NCBI GenBank assembly: GCA_029953615.1
Contig: CP124529.1
Span: forward strand, 744,001 to 808,000
DNA: 64,000 nt
Source of the DNA: Pseudomonas putida
GTDB taxonomy: Bacteria; Pseudomonadota; Gammaproteobacteria; Pseudomonadales; Pseudomonadaceae
Direction of reading: 5' to 3'
Shown: positions 36,886 to 44,955 of the stretch, piece after piece
Numbering within the stretch: position 1 is the first letter of the stretch
Layout: each line of letters begins with the position of its first letter
Position numbers and translations under genes: made by a program
The notes under the pieces: generated by a model
Database searches by the model: none
Told to the model about the DNA's origin: nothing
What the model saw: the letters and a program-made list of their open reading frames with translations, nothing else

Positions 36886-36948
36886 AGAGTATTTATCCAA
36901 AATGTCGCAGAACGGGCTATAAACTGCCTGTTAGAGCGGTTTCCCGGC

Positions 36949-37036
36949 ATTCGCGGGCTCGCCCGCTCCCACAGGGACGTCACAGTTCTTAAATGCTGTG
37001 CAGTACTTGTGGGAGCGGGCAAGCCCGCGAAGAAGC
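36949..37036. repeat. Inverted pair of P. putida REP elements
   Basis: Copies at 36949-36974 and 37008-37036, core GCGGGCTCGCCCGCTCCCAC, between tandem genes. Confidence 0.88.
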
Positions 37037-37046
37037 CAACCCGGAA

Positions 37047-38735
37047 TCAAGCGATGTCGCGCAGCTCCCGCCGCAGGATCTTGCCCACCGGCGTCATCGG
37101 CAGCGATTCGCGCAGCACGATGTGCTTGGGTACCTTGTAGCCAGTGAAGTTGGCCTTGCAGTAGGCCTTCAGCTCATCCACGCTCAGCCCGCCCTCGCGC
37201 GGCACCACGAACAGCTTCACCGCCTCGCCGGAACGCTCGTCCGGCACGCCGATGGCCGCACAGTTGGCAACCTTGGGATGGCCCATCACCACGTCCTCGA
37301 TCTCGTTGGGGTACACATTGAAACCCGAGACGATGATCATGTCTTTCTTGCGGTCGACGATGCGGGTGAAGCCGTCCGGGTCGATCACCGCGATGTCGCC
37401 GGTCTTGAACCAGCCGTCCGCATCCAGGGCCTGGGCCGTGGCCTCGGGCTGCTGCCAGTAGCCTTTCATCACCTGCGGCCCCTTGATGCACAGCTCGCCC
37501 CGCTCGCCCAGCGGCAGCTCGTTGCCGTCGTCGTCGATCACCTTGAAGGCAGTGCCCGCCACCGGGATGCCCACCGTGCCCAGGCGCGCCAGCTGGCCAT
37601 AGGGGTTGGTGCTGGCCACCGGCGAGGTCTCGGTCAAGCCGTAGCCCTCGACGATGCGGCAACCGGTAAGCGCCTCCCAGCGCTCGGCCGTGGCCTTGAC
37701 CAGTGCGGTGCCACCGGAGTTGGTGACCTTCAGCGCCGAAAAGTCGAGCTGGCGGAAGCCCGGATGATCCATCAACGCGACGAACAGCGTGTTCAGGCCC
37801 AGCAAGGCGGAGAAACGCCATTTGCCCAGCTCCTTGATGAAGCCGGAAATATCCCGTGGGTTGGTGATCAGCACGTTGTGGTTGCCGGTGACCATCATGC
37901 ACATGCAGTTCGCGGTAAAGGCATAGATGTGATACAGCGGCAGCGGCGCGATCATCACCTCCTGGCCTTCCTTGATCAGCTTCTGCCCGTCCGGCCCGTG
38001 CTGCGAGAAACAGGCCAGCACCTGCAGCATGTTGGCCACCAGATTGCCGTGGGTGAGCATGGCGCCCTTGGCCAGCCCGGTGGTGCCGCCGGTGTACTGC
38101 AGCACGGCCGTGTCGTCCAGGCTGAGCGGCACCGGCTTGTGCGACAGCTCGCGGCCCTGGCGCAGCACCTGCTTGAACGACACCGCCTGGGGCAGCTGGT
38201 AGGCCGGCACCATCTTCTTCAGCTTGTCGACCACGGTGTTGACCAGCCAGCCCTTGGCGGTGGGCAGCATGTCGCCCATCTTCGCCTCGATCAGGTACTC
38301 GATGCCGGTATCGGGCAACACCTCCTGCACGCGCTTGCCGAACATGTTCAGGTACACCAGCGCACGCGCGCCGCTGTCCTTGAACTGGTGGCGCATCTCG
38401 CGCTCGGTATACAGCGGATTGGTGTTGACCACGATCAGGCCTGCGCGCAGGGCACCGAACACGGCGATGGGGTATTGCAGCACGTTGGGCATCTGCACCG
38501 CGATGCGGTCCCCCGGGTTGAGGTCGGTATGCTGCTGCAACCAGGCCGCGAAGGCCGCCGAATGGCGTTCCAGCTCGGCGTAGTTCAGGGTCACGCCCAG
38601 GTTGCTGAAGGCCGGGCGGTCGGCGAAGCGTTTACAGGAGCGCTCGAACACCTCGACGACCGAGGTGTAGGCATTGATGTCGATGGTCGAAGGCACGCCC
38701 GCCGGGCGCTTGTCATTCCAGAAGTCGGCTTGCAT
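37047..38735 (-). CDS. fadD2: Long-chain acyl-CoA synthetase FadD2
   Basis: 562-aa paralogue of fadD1 with the same motifs: YTGGTTGLAKGAMLTHGN (about 212), GYGLTETSPVAS (about 358), GWFKTGDIAVI and DRKKDMIIVSGFNVYPNEIED. The start ATG at 38735 gives MQADFWNDKRPAG, the usual N-terminus. The two copies likely differ in chain-length preference, as shown for P. aeruginosa. Divergent from the lysophospholipase gene across 219 bases. Confidence 0.92.
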   Translation of the reverse strand: MQADFWNDKRPAGVPSTIDINAYTSVVEVFERSCKRFADRPAFSNLGVTLNYAELERHSAAFAAWLQQHTDLNPGDRIAVQMPNVLQYPIAVFGALRAGLIVVNTNPLYTEREMRHQFKDSGARALVYLNMFGKRVQEVLPDTGIEYLIEAKMGDMLPTAKGWLVNTVVDKLKKMVPAYQLPQAVSFKQVLRQGRELSHKPVPLSLDDTAVLQYTGGTTGLAKGAMLTHGNLVANMLQVLACFSQHGPDGQKLIKEGQEVMIAPLPLYHIYAFTANCMCMMVTGNHNVLITNPRDISGFIKELGKWRFSALLGLNTLFVALMDHPGFRQLDFSALKVTNSGGTALVKATAERWEALTGCRIVEGYGLTETSPVASTNPYGQLARLGTVGIPVAGTAFKVIDDDGNELPLGERGELCIKGPQVMKGYWQQPEATAQALDADGWFKTGDIAVIDPDGFTRIVDRKKDMIIVSGFNVYPNEIEDVVMGHPKVANCAAIGVPDERSGEAVKLFVVPREGGLSVDELKAYCKANFTGYKVPKHIVLRESLPMTPVGKILRRELRDIA

Positions 38736-38954
38736 TTATTATTGTTCCTCTGCCTGGACCTGCTGTGAGTCCTGTAGTCCTTTCACCTGCCCGCCCGAAA
38801 GCGAAAAGGCGTTGATCCGACGTTAGCAGGTAAGCCCGAGGTGGCATATACGCCAAGTGCCGCCATTAACATTGTGAATCTTATTTGTGCCCTTCCTGCA
38901 ATCCGCCCGGTTGTGCATACACTGTCCGGGTACCTGTGCGCACAAGGACCCGCC

Positions 38955-39899
38955 ATGCCTCACGACGCCTTCTGGCTGCCCGCCAGCGAGCACTGCAGCC
39001 TGTATGTGCACCAATGGTTGCCGGCCAAACCGGTAAAAGCCGTGGTGCTGCTGGCCCACGGCATGGCCGAGCATGCCGGGCGCTACCAGCACCTGGGCCA
39101 TGCCCTGAGCGAGGCCGGCTTCGCCTTGTTCGCTGCCGACCAGCGCGGCCACGGGCGCACCGCCGAACTGGGCAGCCTCGGCCTGTTCGCCCCCCATCAT
39201 GGCTGGAATGCCGTGGTCAACGACCTCGGGCTGCTGGCCCAGCACATCGGCCAGCAATACCCGTGTACGCCGCTGTTCCTGTTCGGCCACAGCATGGGCA
39301 GCTACATTGCCCAGGCCTACCTGCTGCACCACAGTGGCAGCCTGCATGGGGCGATCCTCAGCGGCTCCAACTACCAGCCGGCGGTGCTGTACCGCGTGGC
39401 GCGGCTGATTGCCCGGCTGGAGGCCTGGCGCCAGGGGCCATTGGGCAAGAGCGCGCTTATCGAGTGGTTGTCGTTCGGCTCGTTCAACAAGGCCTTCAAG
39501 CCCAATCGCACAGCGTTCGACTGGCTCAGCCGCGACCCGGCGCAGGTCGACCTGTACGTCAACGACCCACTGTGCGGCTTTCGCTGCAGCAACCAGTTAT
39601 GGCTCGACCTGCTGCAAGGCTTGGCGCAAATCAGCCAGCCGAGTAACCTCGCGCAGATCGATCCGAACCTGCCACTGCTGGTGATCGGTGGTGAATGTGA
39701 TCCGGTCAGCGCCGGCAAGCGTCTCACCCACCTGGCCGACGCTCTGCGCGCGACCGGCAATCGACATGTACAGCTGCGCGTCTACCCCGAGGCGCGGCAT
39801 GAAGTGCTCAACGAACTCAATCGAGACGAGGTCACCGGCGATATTCTCGCCTGGCTCGAACAGGCGCTGGCCCTTGGCCGGCCTGCCCGCAGCGAATGA
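38955..39899 (+). CDS. Alpha/beta hydrolase, lysophospholipase/monoacylglycerol lipase type (PA3301-like)
   Basis: 314-aa serine hydrolase. HGMAEHAGRY (about 36-45) is the oxyanion motif of this family, GHSMGS the nucleophile elbow (Ser about 114), and D in GGECDPVS plus H in YPEARHEVLNE (about 284) complete the triad. ATG at 38955 with AAGGA. Forms an operon with phaJ (34-bp gap) and is divergent from fadD2, suggesting release of fatty acids from lysolipids to feed the adjacent acyl-CoA synthetases. No signal peptide. Confidence 0.85.
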   Translation: MPHDAFWLPASEHCSLYVHQWLPAKPVKAVVLLAHGMAEHAGRYQHLGHALSEAGFALFAADQRGHGRTAELGSLGLFAPHHGWNAVVNDLGLLAQHIGQQYPCTPLFLFGHSMGSYIAQAYLLHHSGSLHGAILSGSNYQPAVLYRVARLIARLEAWRQGPLGKSALIEWLSFGSFNKAFKPNRTAFDWLSRDPAQVDLYVNDPLCGFRCSNQLWLDLLQGLAQISQPSNLAQIDPNLPLLVIGGECDPVSAGKRLTHLADALRATGNRHVQLRVYPEARHEVLNELNRDEVTGDILAWLEQALALGRPARSE

Positions 39900-39933
39900 T
39901 AGGCGCCCTCGCCTGCCCTTTAAGGAAGCCCCG

Positions 39934-40404
39934 ATGACCCAGGTCACCAACACGCCCTACGAAGCCCTCGAAGTCGGCCAGAAGGCCGAATACAAGAAGT
40001 CCGTTGAAGAACGCGACATCCAGCTGTTCGCCGCGATGTCCGGTGACCACAACCCGGTGCACCTGGACGCCGAGTTCGCTGCCAGGAGCATGTTCCGCGA
40101 GCGCATTGCCCATGGCATGTTCAGCGGTGCGCTGATCAGTGCTGCAGTGGCCTGCACCTTGCCCGGCCCTGGCACCATCTATCTGGGCCAGCAAATGAGC
40201 TTCCAGAAGCCGGTGAAAATTGGCGATACCCTGACCGTACGCCTGGAAATCCTCGAGAAGCTGCCCAAGTTCAAGGTGCGCATCGCCACCAATGTGTTCA
40301 ACCAGAATGATGAGCTGGTGGTCCAGGGCGAGGCCGAGATCCTGGCGCCGCGCAAGCAGCAGACCGTCGAGCTGGTGTCGCCGCCGAATTTTGTGGCCAG
40401 CTGA
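39934..40404 (+). CDS. phaJ1: (R)-specific enoyl-CoA hydratase PhaJ (MaoC family)
   Basis: 156-aa hot-dog fold enzyme. The hydratase-2 motif is intact: FAAMSGDHNPVHLDAEFA with catalytic Asp and His (about 36 and 41), followed by the RIAHGMFSGALISA helix. It converts trans-2-enoyl-CoA from beta-oxidation into (R)-3-hydroxyacyl-CoA, the precursor of medium-chain polyhydroxyalkanoate. Same length and neighbours as P. aeruginosa PhaJ1. ATG at 39934 after AAGGAA. Confidence 0.9.
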   Translation: MTQVTNTPYEALEVGQKAEYKKSVEERDIQLFAAMSGDHNPVHLDAEFAARSMFRERIAHGMFSGALISAAVACTLPGPGTIYLGQQMSFQKPVKIGDTLTVRLEILEKLPKFKVRIATNVFNQNDELVVQGEAEILAPRKQQTVELVSPPNFVAS

Positions 40405-40417
40405 AGTCTGATGTAGC

Positions 40418-40524
40418 CAGTACCGGCCTCTTCGCGGGCATGCCCGCTCCCACAGGGATTTGCATAGCCTTCAAGCCTGTGCCGATCCTGTGGGAGCGGG
40501 CGTGCCCGCGAAGAGGCCAGTGCA
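40418..40524. repeat. Inverted pair of P. putida REP elements
   Basis: Copies at 40418-40457 and 40487-40524, core GCGGGCATGCCCGCTCCCAC, between convergent genes. Confidence 0.9.
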
Positions 40525-40531
40525 GCCAACA

Positions 40532-41770
40532 TCATTCGACAGCCTGCAACCGCCGCTCGATATGCCTGCGCTCCGGCTCCTGCCGGGTCAGCGCCAGCGC
40601 CTGCCGCCAGGCCGCACGCGCCTGCTCCACATGCCCCAGCTGGTAATACAGCTCGGCCCGCGCCGCATGGGCCAGGTGATAGTCCAGCAGTTCACCCCGC
40701 GCCAGAATCCCTTCGACCTCCCGCAGGCCAGCCTCCGGCCCATCCCGCTTCGCCAGCGCCACGGCCCTGTTCAGCTCTACCACGGCCGACGGCCAATGCC
40801 GCTGCAGCACGTCATACAGCCCGACGATCTCGGCCCAGTCGGTCGCTTCGGCGGTCGCTGCTTCGGCATGCACCGCAGCAATCGCCGCCTGCACGGTATA
40901 GGCACCGAACGCCCGGCTTTGCAGGGCCTGGCGCACCAGTTCGCAACCTTCCTCAATGCGTTGCCGGTCCCACAGGCTACGGTCCTGCTGCTCGAGCAGT
41001 ACCAGATTGCCCTGGCCATCGGTACGCGCCCGCTGCCGGGATGCTTGCAGCAACATCAAAGCCAACAGGCCAAGCGCCTCCGGGTCGGGTAGCAACTGCA
41101 CCAGCAGCCGCGCCAGGCGAATGGCTTCGTCGCTCAGTTCCTGTTGCAACAGCGCCTCGCCCGATGACGCCGAATAGCCCTCGTTGAACACCAGGTAGAT
41201 CACCCGCAGCACGCTCTCCAGGCGCTCGGGCAATTCGCTCAGCTCCGGCACCTGATAAGGGATGCCAGCATCGCGGATCTTGGCCTTGGCACGCACGATG
41301 CGCTGGGCGATGGTAGCCGGGCTCTGCAGGAAAGCGCGGGCGATCTGCTCGGTGGTCAGGTCGCACACTTCACGCAGGGTCAGCGGCACCTGGGCATCGG
41401 CGGACAAGGCCGGGTGGCAGCAGGTGAAGATCAGCCGCAGGCGGTCATCGGCCAGCAGCTCTTCTTCACTTGGGTCCTGCGCCTGGCCATCGAGCAGCAT
41501 GCTCAGGTCCGCCTGGGAACGGTCGAAACGGGCGCGCCGGCGCAGCGCATCGATGGCCTTGAAGCGGCCGGTGGACACCAGCCACGCCCGCGGGTTATCG
41601 GGAATACCGTCGCGCTGCCAGCGCTCTACGGCGATGAAGAAGGCGTCGTGCATGGCCTCCTCGGCCAGGTCGAAATCACCCAGCAGGCGGATCAGCGTCG
41701 CCAGGATGCGCCGCGACTCGCGCCGGTAGACCGCCTCGACCTCGGCACGTACTTGCGCCAATGGCGTCAT
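40532..41770 (-). CDS. ECF42-type RNA polymerase sigma factor with C-terminal extension (ECF-10 of P. putida)
   Basis: 412-aa ECF sigma factor. Region 2 (about 10-80: RILATLIRLLGDFDLAEEAM, NPRAWLVSTGRFKAIDALRR) and region 4 (about 125-185: LTLREVCDLTTEQIARAFLQSPATIAQRI) are followed by a 220-residue helical extension with TPR-like repeats, the mark of group ECF42. There is no anti-sigma gene; as usual for ECF42, the neighbours are YciI/DGPF proteins. Its start overlaps the SRPBCC stop (ATGA). KT2440 PP_4553 (ECF-10) is in the same context and was linked to antibiotic tolerance and biofilm (recalled). A TGTCGA-N17-CGAC promoter precedes the operon. Confidence 0.9.
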   Translation of the reverse strand: MTPLAQVRAEVEAVYRRESRRILATLIRLLGDFDLAEEAMHDAFFIAVERWQRDGIPDNPRAWLVSTGRFKAIDALRRRARFDRSQADLSMLLDGQAQDPSEEELLADDRLRLIFTCCHPALSADAQVPLTLREVCDLTTEQIARAFLQSPATIAQRIVRAKAKIRDAGIPYQVPELSELPERLESVLRVIYLVFNEGYSASSGEALLQQELSDEAIRLARLLVQLLPDPEALGLLALMLLQASRQRARTDGQGNLVLLEQQDRSLWDRQRIEEGCELVRQALQSRAFGAYTVQAAIAAVHAEAATAEATDWAEIVGLYDVLQRHWPSAVVELNRAVALAKRDGPEAGLREVEGILARGELLDYHLAHAARAELYYQLGHVEQARAAWRQALALTRQEPERRHIERRLQAVE

Positions 41771-42255
41771 CAGTCGGGCATCCGCTGGGTCACCACCTCC
41801 ACCAGGCGGTCCAGGCTTTCTCCCCAGCCCTGGTGAAAGCCCATTTCCTCATGGGCACGGCAGTCGGCGGCATTCCAGTGCCAGGCGCGGGCGGTGTAGC
41901 GGGTTTTGCCCTGCTCCTCGTCAAAACTGATCACGGCAGTCATGAAGGCCTTGTCCGAAGGCACCCAGCCCGGGCCGAAGGCATCGGTGAACACCAACCG
42001 ACGCGGCGCGGCGATTTCCAGGAACACGCCCTGGTTCGGGTACTCGCTGCCATCCGGCGCCCGCATCAGGGTGCGGAACAGGCCACCGATCCACAACTGC
42101 ATCTCGCACTCCGGGGTGGTCATGCCGTGCGGCCCCCACCACTGCATCAGCCACTGGGGATCGGTCCAGGCGCGGAACACCTTGGCCGGAGGCGCGTCGA
42201 TCAGGCGGCTGATGGACAACTCGTGTTGCGCTTGCGCGGGGTGTGCAAGGCTCAT
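41770..42255 (-). CDS. SRPBCC/AHSA1-domain protein
   Basis: 161-aa START-like (activator of Hsp90 ATPase homologue 1) domain: SISRLIDAPPAKVFRAWTDP at the N-terminus and a PNQGVFLEIAAPRRLVFTDA core, predicting a helix-grip fold with a hydrophobic ligand cavity. Third gene of the ECF42 operon, overlapping the sigma gene by one base and following the YciI gene by 21 bases. Ligand unknown; co-occurrence with ECF42 is a known pattern. Confidence 0.85.
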   Translation of the reverse strand: MSLAHPAQAQHELSISRLIDAPPAKVFRAWTDPQWLMQWWGPHGMTTPECEMQLWIGGLFRTLMRAPDGSEYPNQGVFLEIAAPRRLVFTDAFGPGWVPSDKAFMTAVISFDEEQGKTRYTARAWHWNAADCRAHEEMGFHQGWGESLDRLVEVVTQRMPD

Positions 42256-42276
42256 GCTGGTAGGTCTCCGTTGCTG

Positions 42277-42621
42277 TCAGGGTTGCAGTTCGCGCACCGG
42301 CCGCACCTCGACACTGCCGACCCGTGCGGCGGGGATGCCCTTGGCGATGTTCAGTGCCTCGTTCAGGTCGCGGGCCTCCACCAGGTAGAAGCCCGCCAGT
42401 TGCTCCTTGGTCTCGGCGAACGGGCCGTCGGTCAGGCTCATGTGCCCGTTGCGCATGCGCACGGTGGTGGCGGTCTGCACCGGCTTCAGCGCCTCGGCTG
42501 CCAGCATTCGCCCGGAACCTTGGATGGATTCGGCGTACGCCATGCATTCGGCGTCTTCCGGGCTGTCGGGCAGGCTGTGCAGCAGCCCCTCGTCACAATA
42601 GACCAGGCACAGATATTTCAT
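42277..42621 (-). CDS. YciI/DGPF-domain protein
   Basis: 114-aa YCII-related protein with the DGPF motif (SLTDGPFAETKEQLAGFYLVEA, about 63-84) that defines the ECF42-associated family. Dimeric alpha-beta barrel fold expected; the activity is unknown. Start ATG at 42621 with GGAGG. Genetic linkage to ECF42 in many bacteria suggests it takes part in, or responds to, the same stress signal. Confidence 0.87.
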   Translation of the reverse strand: MKYLCLVYCDEGLLHSLPDSPEDAECMAYAESIQGSGRMLAAEALKPVQTATTVRMRNGHMSLTDGPFAETKEQLAGFYLVEARDLNEALNIAKGIPAARVGSVEVRPVRELQP

Positions 42622-42665
42622 GGTCACCTCCAGGGCATTGGCAAAGTGCGTTTGGCGATAACGGC

Positions 42666-43091
42666 TCAGGGCTTGAGATCGAACAGGGCTTTCTGGGTTT
42701 CCATGTCGAACGGCGCCGACCAGTGTTCGTGGATGACCTGCCACTGGCCACCTTGACGACGATAGCCCACGGTGGCGCGCATGAAGCCGCACTGGCTTTC
42801 ATTGTCCGCCGGGCCACAGCGGTTCAGCCAGTGGGCCAGGGCCAGGTCGCCAGCGGCATGCACGGTCAGCTCGGCAAATTCGAAAACCATCGGGCCGGGG
42901 CACATGCCCATGCACATTTCCCAGTGCGCCTGGTAGGTGGCCTTGCCTTTGAATTGCAGGGACTGGATGGCATCGAAGGCGACGATGTCGTCGGCGTAGG
43001 GGGCGATGATGTTGGGGATGTCGCGGTCGCGCACGGCCTGCATCCAGCGCTCGATCAATTGGCGGATCTCGGTTTCGGCTGCGGTGCTCAT
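42666..43091 (-). CDS. SnoaL/NTF2-like fold protein
   Basis: 141-aa ketosteroid-isomerase-like protein: IRQLIERWMQAVRDRDIPNI opens the cone-shaped fold and GGQWQVIHEHWSAPF ends it. Likely a small-molecule binding or isomerase/hydrolase domain. Start ATG at 43091 after GGAGGAA. First gene of the four-gene operon SnoaL, YciI, SRPBCC, ECF42; the candidate ECF42 promoter is about 63-90 bases upstream. Confidence 0.82.
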   Translation of the reverse strand: MSTAAETEIRQLIERWMQAVRDRDIPNIIAPYADDIVAFDAIQSLQFKGKATYQAHWEMCMGMCPGPMVFEFAELTVHAAGDLALAHWLNRCGPADNESQCGFMRATVGYRRQGGQWQVIHEHWSAPFDMETQKALFDLKP

Positions 43092-43153
43092 CGGGGGTTC
43101 CTCCGACAGGTCATGGGTGGTTGGGCACGGGGTGCAACGTGCTTTCACCTATG

Positions 43154-43180
43154 GTCGAACGGGGGACGGCGGAATCGACA
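43154..43180 (-). promoter_or_regulatory. Candidate ECF42 autoregulatory promoter
   Basis: On the minus strand TGTCGA (-35, 43180-43175) and CGAC (-10, 43157-43154) are separated by 17 bases, matching the reported ECF42 motif. It lies directly upstream of the operon that ends with the sigma gene. Confidence 0.65.
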
Positions 43181-43249
43181 GGCAGCGGAAACTATTCTGC
43201 ATGGGTGATGGCAGAATACCCGCGAGAAACAACGAAAAAGCAGGCTGGT

Positions 43250-43582
43250 TCAGGCCATTGCGGCTTGTTCAAAGACCTCATCGGCCCACTGGTTGAGGCT
43301 TTTGCCGGCAGCACGGGCAGCAACACTCGCGGCGGCATGAACTTCGGGGCGGATACGCAGCATTACTTTGCCCGAGGCAGGTTTTTCCGGCGCAATGCCC
43401 TGCTCTGCACAATCGGCCAGGTAATCTTCCAGCGCATCGCGAAACGCCTCATGCAACTCGGGCACCGAGCTTGCGTGAAAACTGATGATGTCACGCATCC
43501 CAAGCACACGGCCGACGAAGATATCGTCACGCGCGTCGTACTCGATACGGGCGGCGTAGCCTTTGTAGCGCATGCAACTCAT
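43250..43582 (-). CDS. hicB: HicB-family antitoxin
   Basis: 110-aa antitoxin: N-terminal partially degraded RNase H-like fold (YKGYAARIEYDARDDIFVGRVLGM, SVPELHEAFRDALEDYLADC) and C-terminal ribbon-helix-helix (GKVMLRIRPEVHAAASVAARAAGKSLNQWADEVFE). Start ATG at 43582 with AGGAG seven bases upstream and overlapping the hicA stop by 4 bases. HicB binds HicA and represses the operon; a dyad lies upstream of hicA. Confidence 0.9.
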   Translation of the reverse strand: MSCMRYKGYAARIEYDARDDIFVGRVLGMRDIISFHASSVPELHEAFRDALEDYLADCAEQGIAPEKPASGKVMLRIRPEVHAAASVAARAAGKSLNQWADEVFEQAAMA

Positions 43583-43833
43583 ATCCTGACTCCTGCCCGC
43601 AAGAAGAATTCACGGGCTTCTTCAATCTGATACCGCTTGGCTTCCTTGCCTGGATGAGGCCGATGGCATCTCCAGAATTGGCCACCAAGCACCAGCTTGA
43701 CCCTGGAACCTTGCCGCTCCAGCACCTCACCGCCAAGATGGAGTACCAATGCCTCGATCTCGGAGAAAGCCAACGACGCCGTAGCCGGCGTTCGGAAGAT
43801 TGCGTCGAGGATTTTGCGGTATCGAGTGTTCAT
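43579..43833 (-). CDS. hicA: HicA-family mRNA interferase toxin
   Basis: 84-aa toxin with a double-stranded RNA-binding-like fold. It has the GGEVLERQGSRVKLVLGG stretch and the HRPHPGKEAKRYQIEEAREFF end; the catalytic His is probably HRPHP. Slightly longer than typical HicA (about 60) because of an N-terminal helix. No Shine-Dalgarno precedes the ATG at 43833, so toxin translation should be weak compared with hicB. Toxin-first order. Confidence 0.88.
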   Translation of the reverse strand: MNTRYRKILDAIFRTPATASLAFSEIEALVLHLGGEVLERQGSRVKLVLGGQFWRCHRPHPGKEAKRYQIEEAREFFLRAGVRI

Positions 43834-43840
43834 CGAAAAA

Positions 43841-43861
43841 TGCTATCAAATAAAGATAGCA
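43841..43861. promoter_or_regulatory. Palindromic operator of hicAB
   Basis: TGCTATC-AAATAAA-GATAGCA, perfect 7-bp arms, ending 8 bases before the hicA start in an AT-rich promoter region; expected HicB site. Confidence 0.6.
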
Positions 43862-43974
43862 CTTTTTCCTCGATATTCATTCAGGATTTTTCTGTTGCTC
43901 GAACTGCAATACGGTTGATGACCCCGACGCCAGCAGGCCGTCGACGGGGCCATCAACACCAGGCAAGGGCCCGC

Positions 43975-44232
43975 TCAACCCTGCTGGCAACCCTCACCCA
44001 TGGCCCGGTACTGGATGGTATGCACCTGGCCTTGATGGTCTTCGTAGGTCATGGTCGCAGGTACCACTTCGCAGACGTTGGGGATGGTCGACAGGTTGAT
44101 CACCCGCTTGATGTCCAGGTTCATGGAGTAGTCGTACTGCTGGGCCACAGGCTCGCTGGAGACGGGTTTGACCTCATCGGCGAGGGCGAACGAGGACATA
44201 CCGACCAATGCAAGAATCAGTAATGGTTTCAT
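43975..44232 (-). CDS. DUF2790 small periplasmic protein
   Basis: 85-aa protein with signal peptide (MKPLLILALVGMSSFALA) and a mature DUF2790 domain (YDYSMNLDIKRVINLSTIPN, CEVVPATMTYEDHQGQVHTIQYRAMGEGC). Two cysteines probably form a disulfide. Function unknown; in Pseudomonas several paralogues occur next to copper or stress genes, but none is here. ATG at 44232. Confidence 0.8.
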   Translation of the reverse strand: MKPLLILALVGMSSFALADEVKPVSSEPVAQQYDYSMNLDIKRVINLSTIPNVCEVVPATMTYEDHQGQVHTIQYRAMGEGCQQG

Positions 44233-44300
44233 GTGTGTTTGCCTTTTGAGCATTCAAGCTGATCGATCGACTTCTATTGCCGTAACCGGCGCGGAGAAGT

Positions 44301-44345
44301 TGCCATCTGCGGTGAAGATGGCACGAAGTACCGATCCCGCTTCGT
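44301..44345. other. Two adjacent hairpins in the gap before the GNAT gene
   Basis: TGCCATCT-N7-AGATGGCA (44301-44323) is followed immediately by ACGAAG-N11-CTTCGT (44323-44345). Could be a structured leader or an attenuator; no ORF covers it. Confidence 0.35.
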
Positions 44346-44514
44346 ACTGCCAGTGGGGATGGCTAAAAGTCTACTCCTGGCCCGGAATAGTTGAACCCCG
44401 AACTCGGATATTCACCCTTGCCAGATATGCAACAATCTGCGACAAGATGACCAAAAAACCTCAGGCCAGAGCATCTGGTCGCATTTCAGGGTAGGACGCG
44501 CGATTTCTGAAAAT

Positions 44515-44955
44515 GTGCACTGTTCGAAACTTTCGGACCCGGAACGCCGGCTGCTGGACAACTTTTACCGCCAGCACGGCTCACGCATGCGCGCTGCCGG
44601 CGACGCTCAGCTGTGGGTAGCGCGAGGCCCGGGCATCATCGCGGGCCTGAGCCTGAGCGCGGTGGACGATGGCGTCTGGCTGACCGGGTTGTTCGTCGAC
44701 CCGCAGCGACGCAGCCAGGGGGTGGCCGGGCGGTTGGTCGCGGCGGCGCTGGCGCAGGCTGGCGGGCCCACCTGGCTGTTCTGCCACCCGGACCTCGCGC
44801 CGTTCTACCAGCGCCTGGGCTTCGACATGGCTCTGCAGCTGCCGCAAGCCCTGGCTGGCCGCCTGCAGCGCTACCAGCGCAGCAAGCGCCTGGTGGCCAT
44901 GCAGCGAGGTCAGTCGTCGCTGGCGTCCAGCCCGGGGAACAGCACCTCAGTGTAG
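44515..44955 (+). CDS. GNAT-family N-acetyltransferase
   Basis: 146-aa GNAT acetyltransferase with motif [22 protein letters not shown] (about 62-82; R-x-x-G-V/A) and a motif B region [17 protein letters not shown]. The start is GTG at 44515 without a clear ribosome site; no better in-frame start was seen. Its last 46 bases overlap the convergent peptide deformylase gene. Substrate unknown. Confidence 0.8.
   Translation: MHCSKLSDPERRLLDNFYRQHGSRMRAAGDAQLWVARGPGIIAGLSLSAVDDGVWLTGLFVDPQRRSQGVAGRLVAAALAQAGGPTWLFCHPDLAPFYQRLGFDMALQLPQALAGRLQRYQRSKRLVAMQRGQSSLASSPGNSTSV

Larger units (their letters stand above)
36689..37046. other. Intergenic region between the two fadD genes
   Basis: 358 bases with no gene. 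It contains the fadD1 leader, an inverted repeat AAAAATGAC-N16-GTCATTTTT (36852-36885) and a REP pair (36949-37036). fadD1 therefore probably has its own promoter. Confidence 0.55.
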
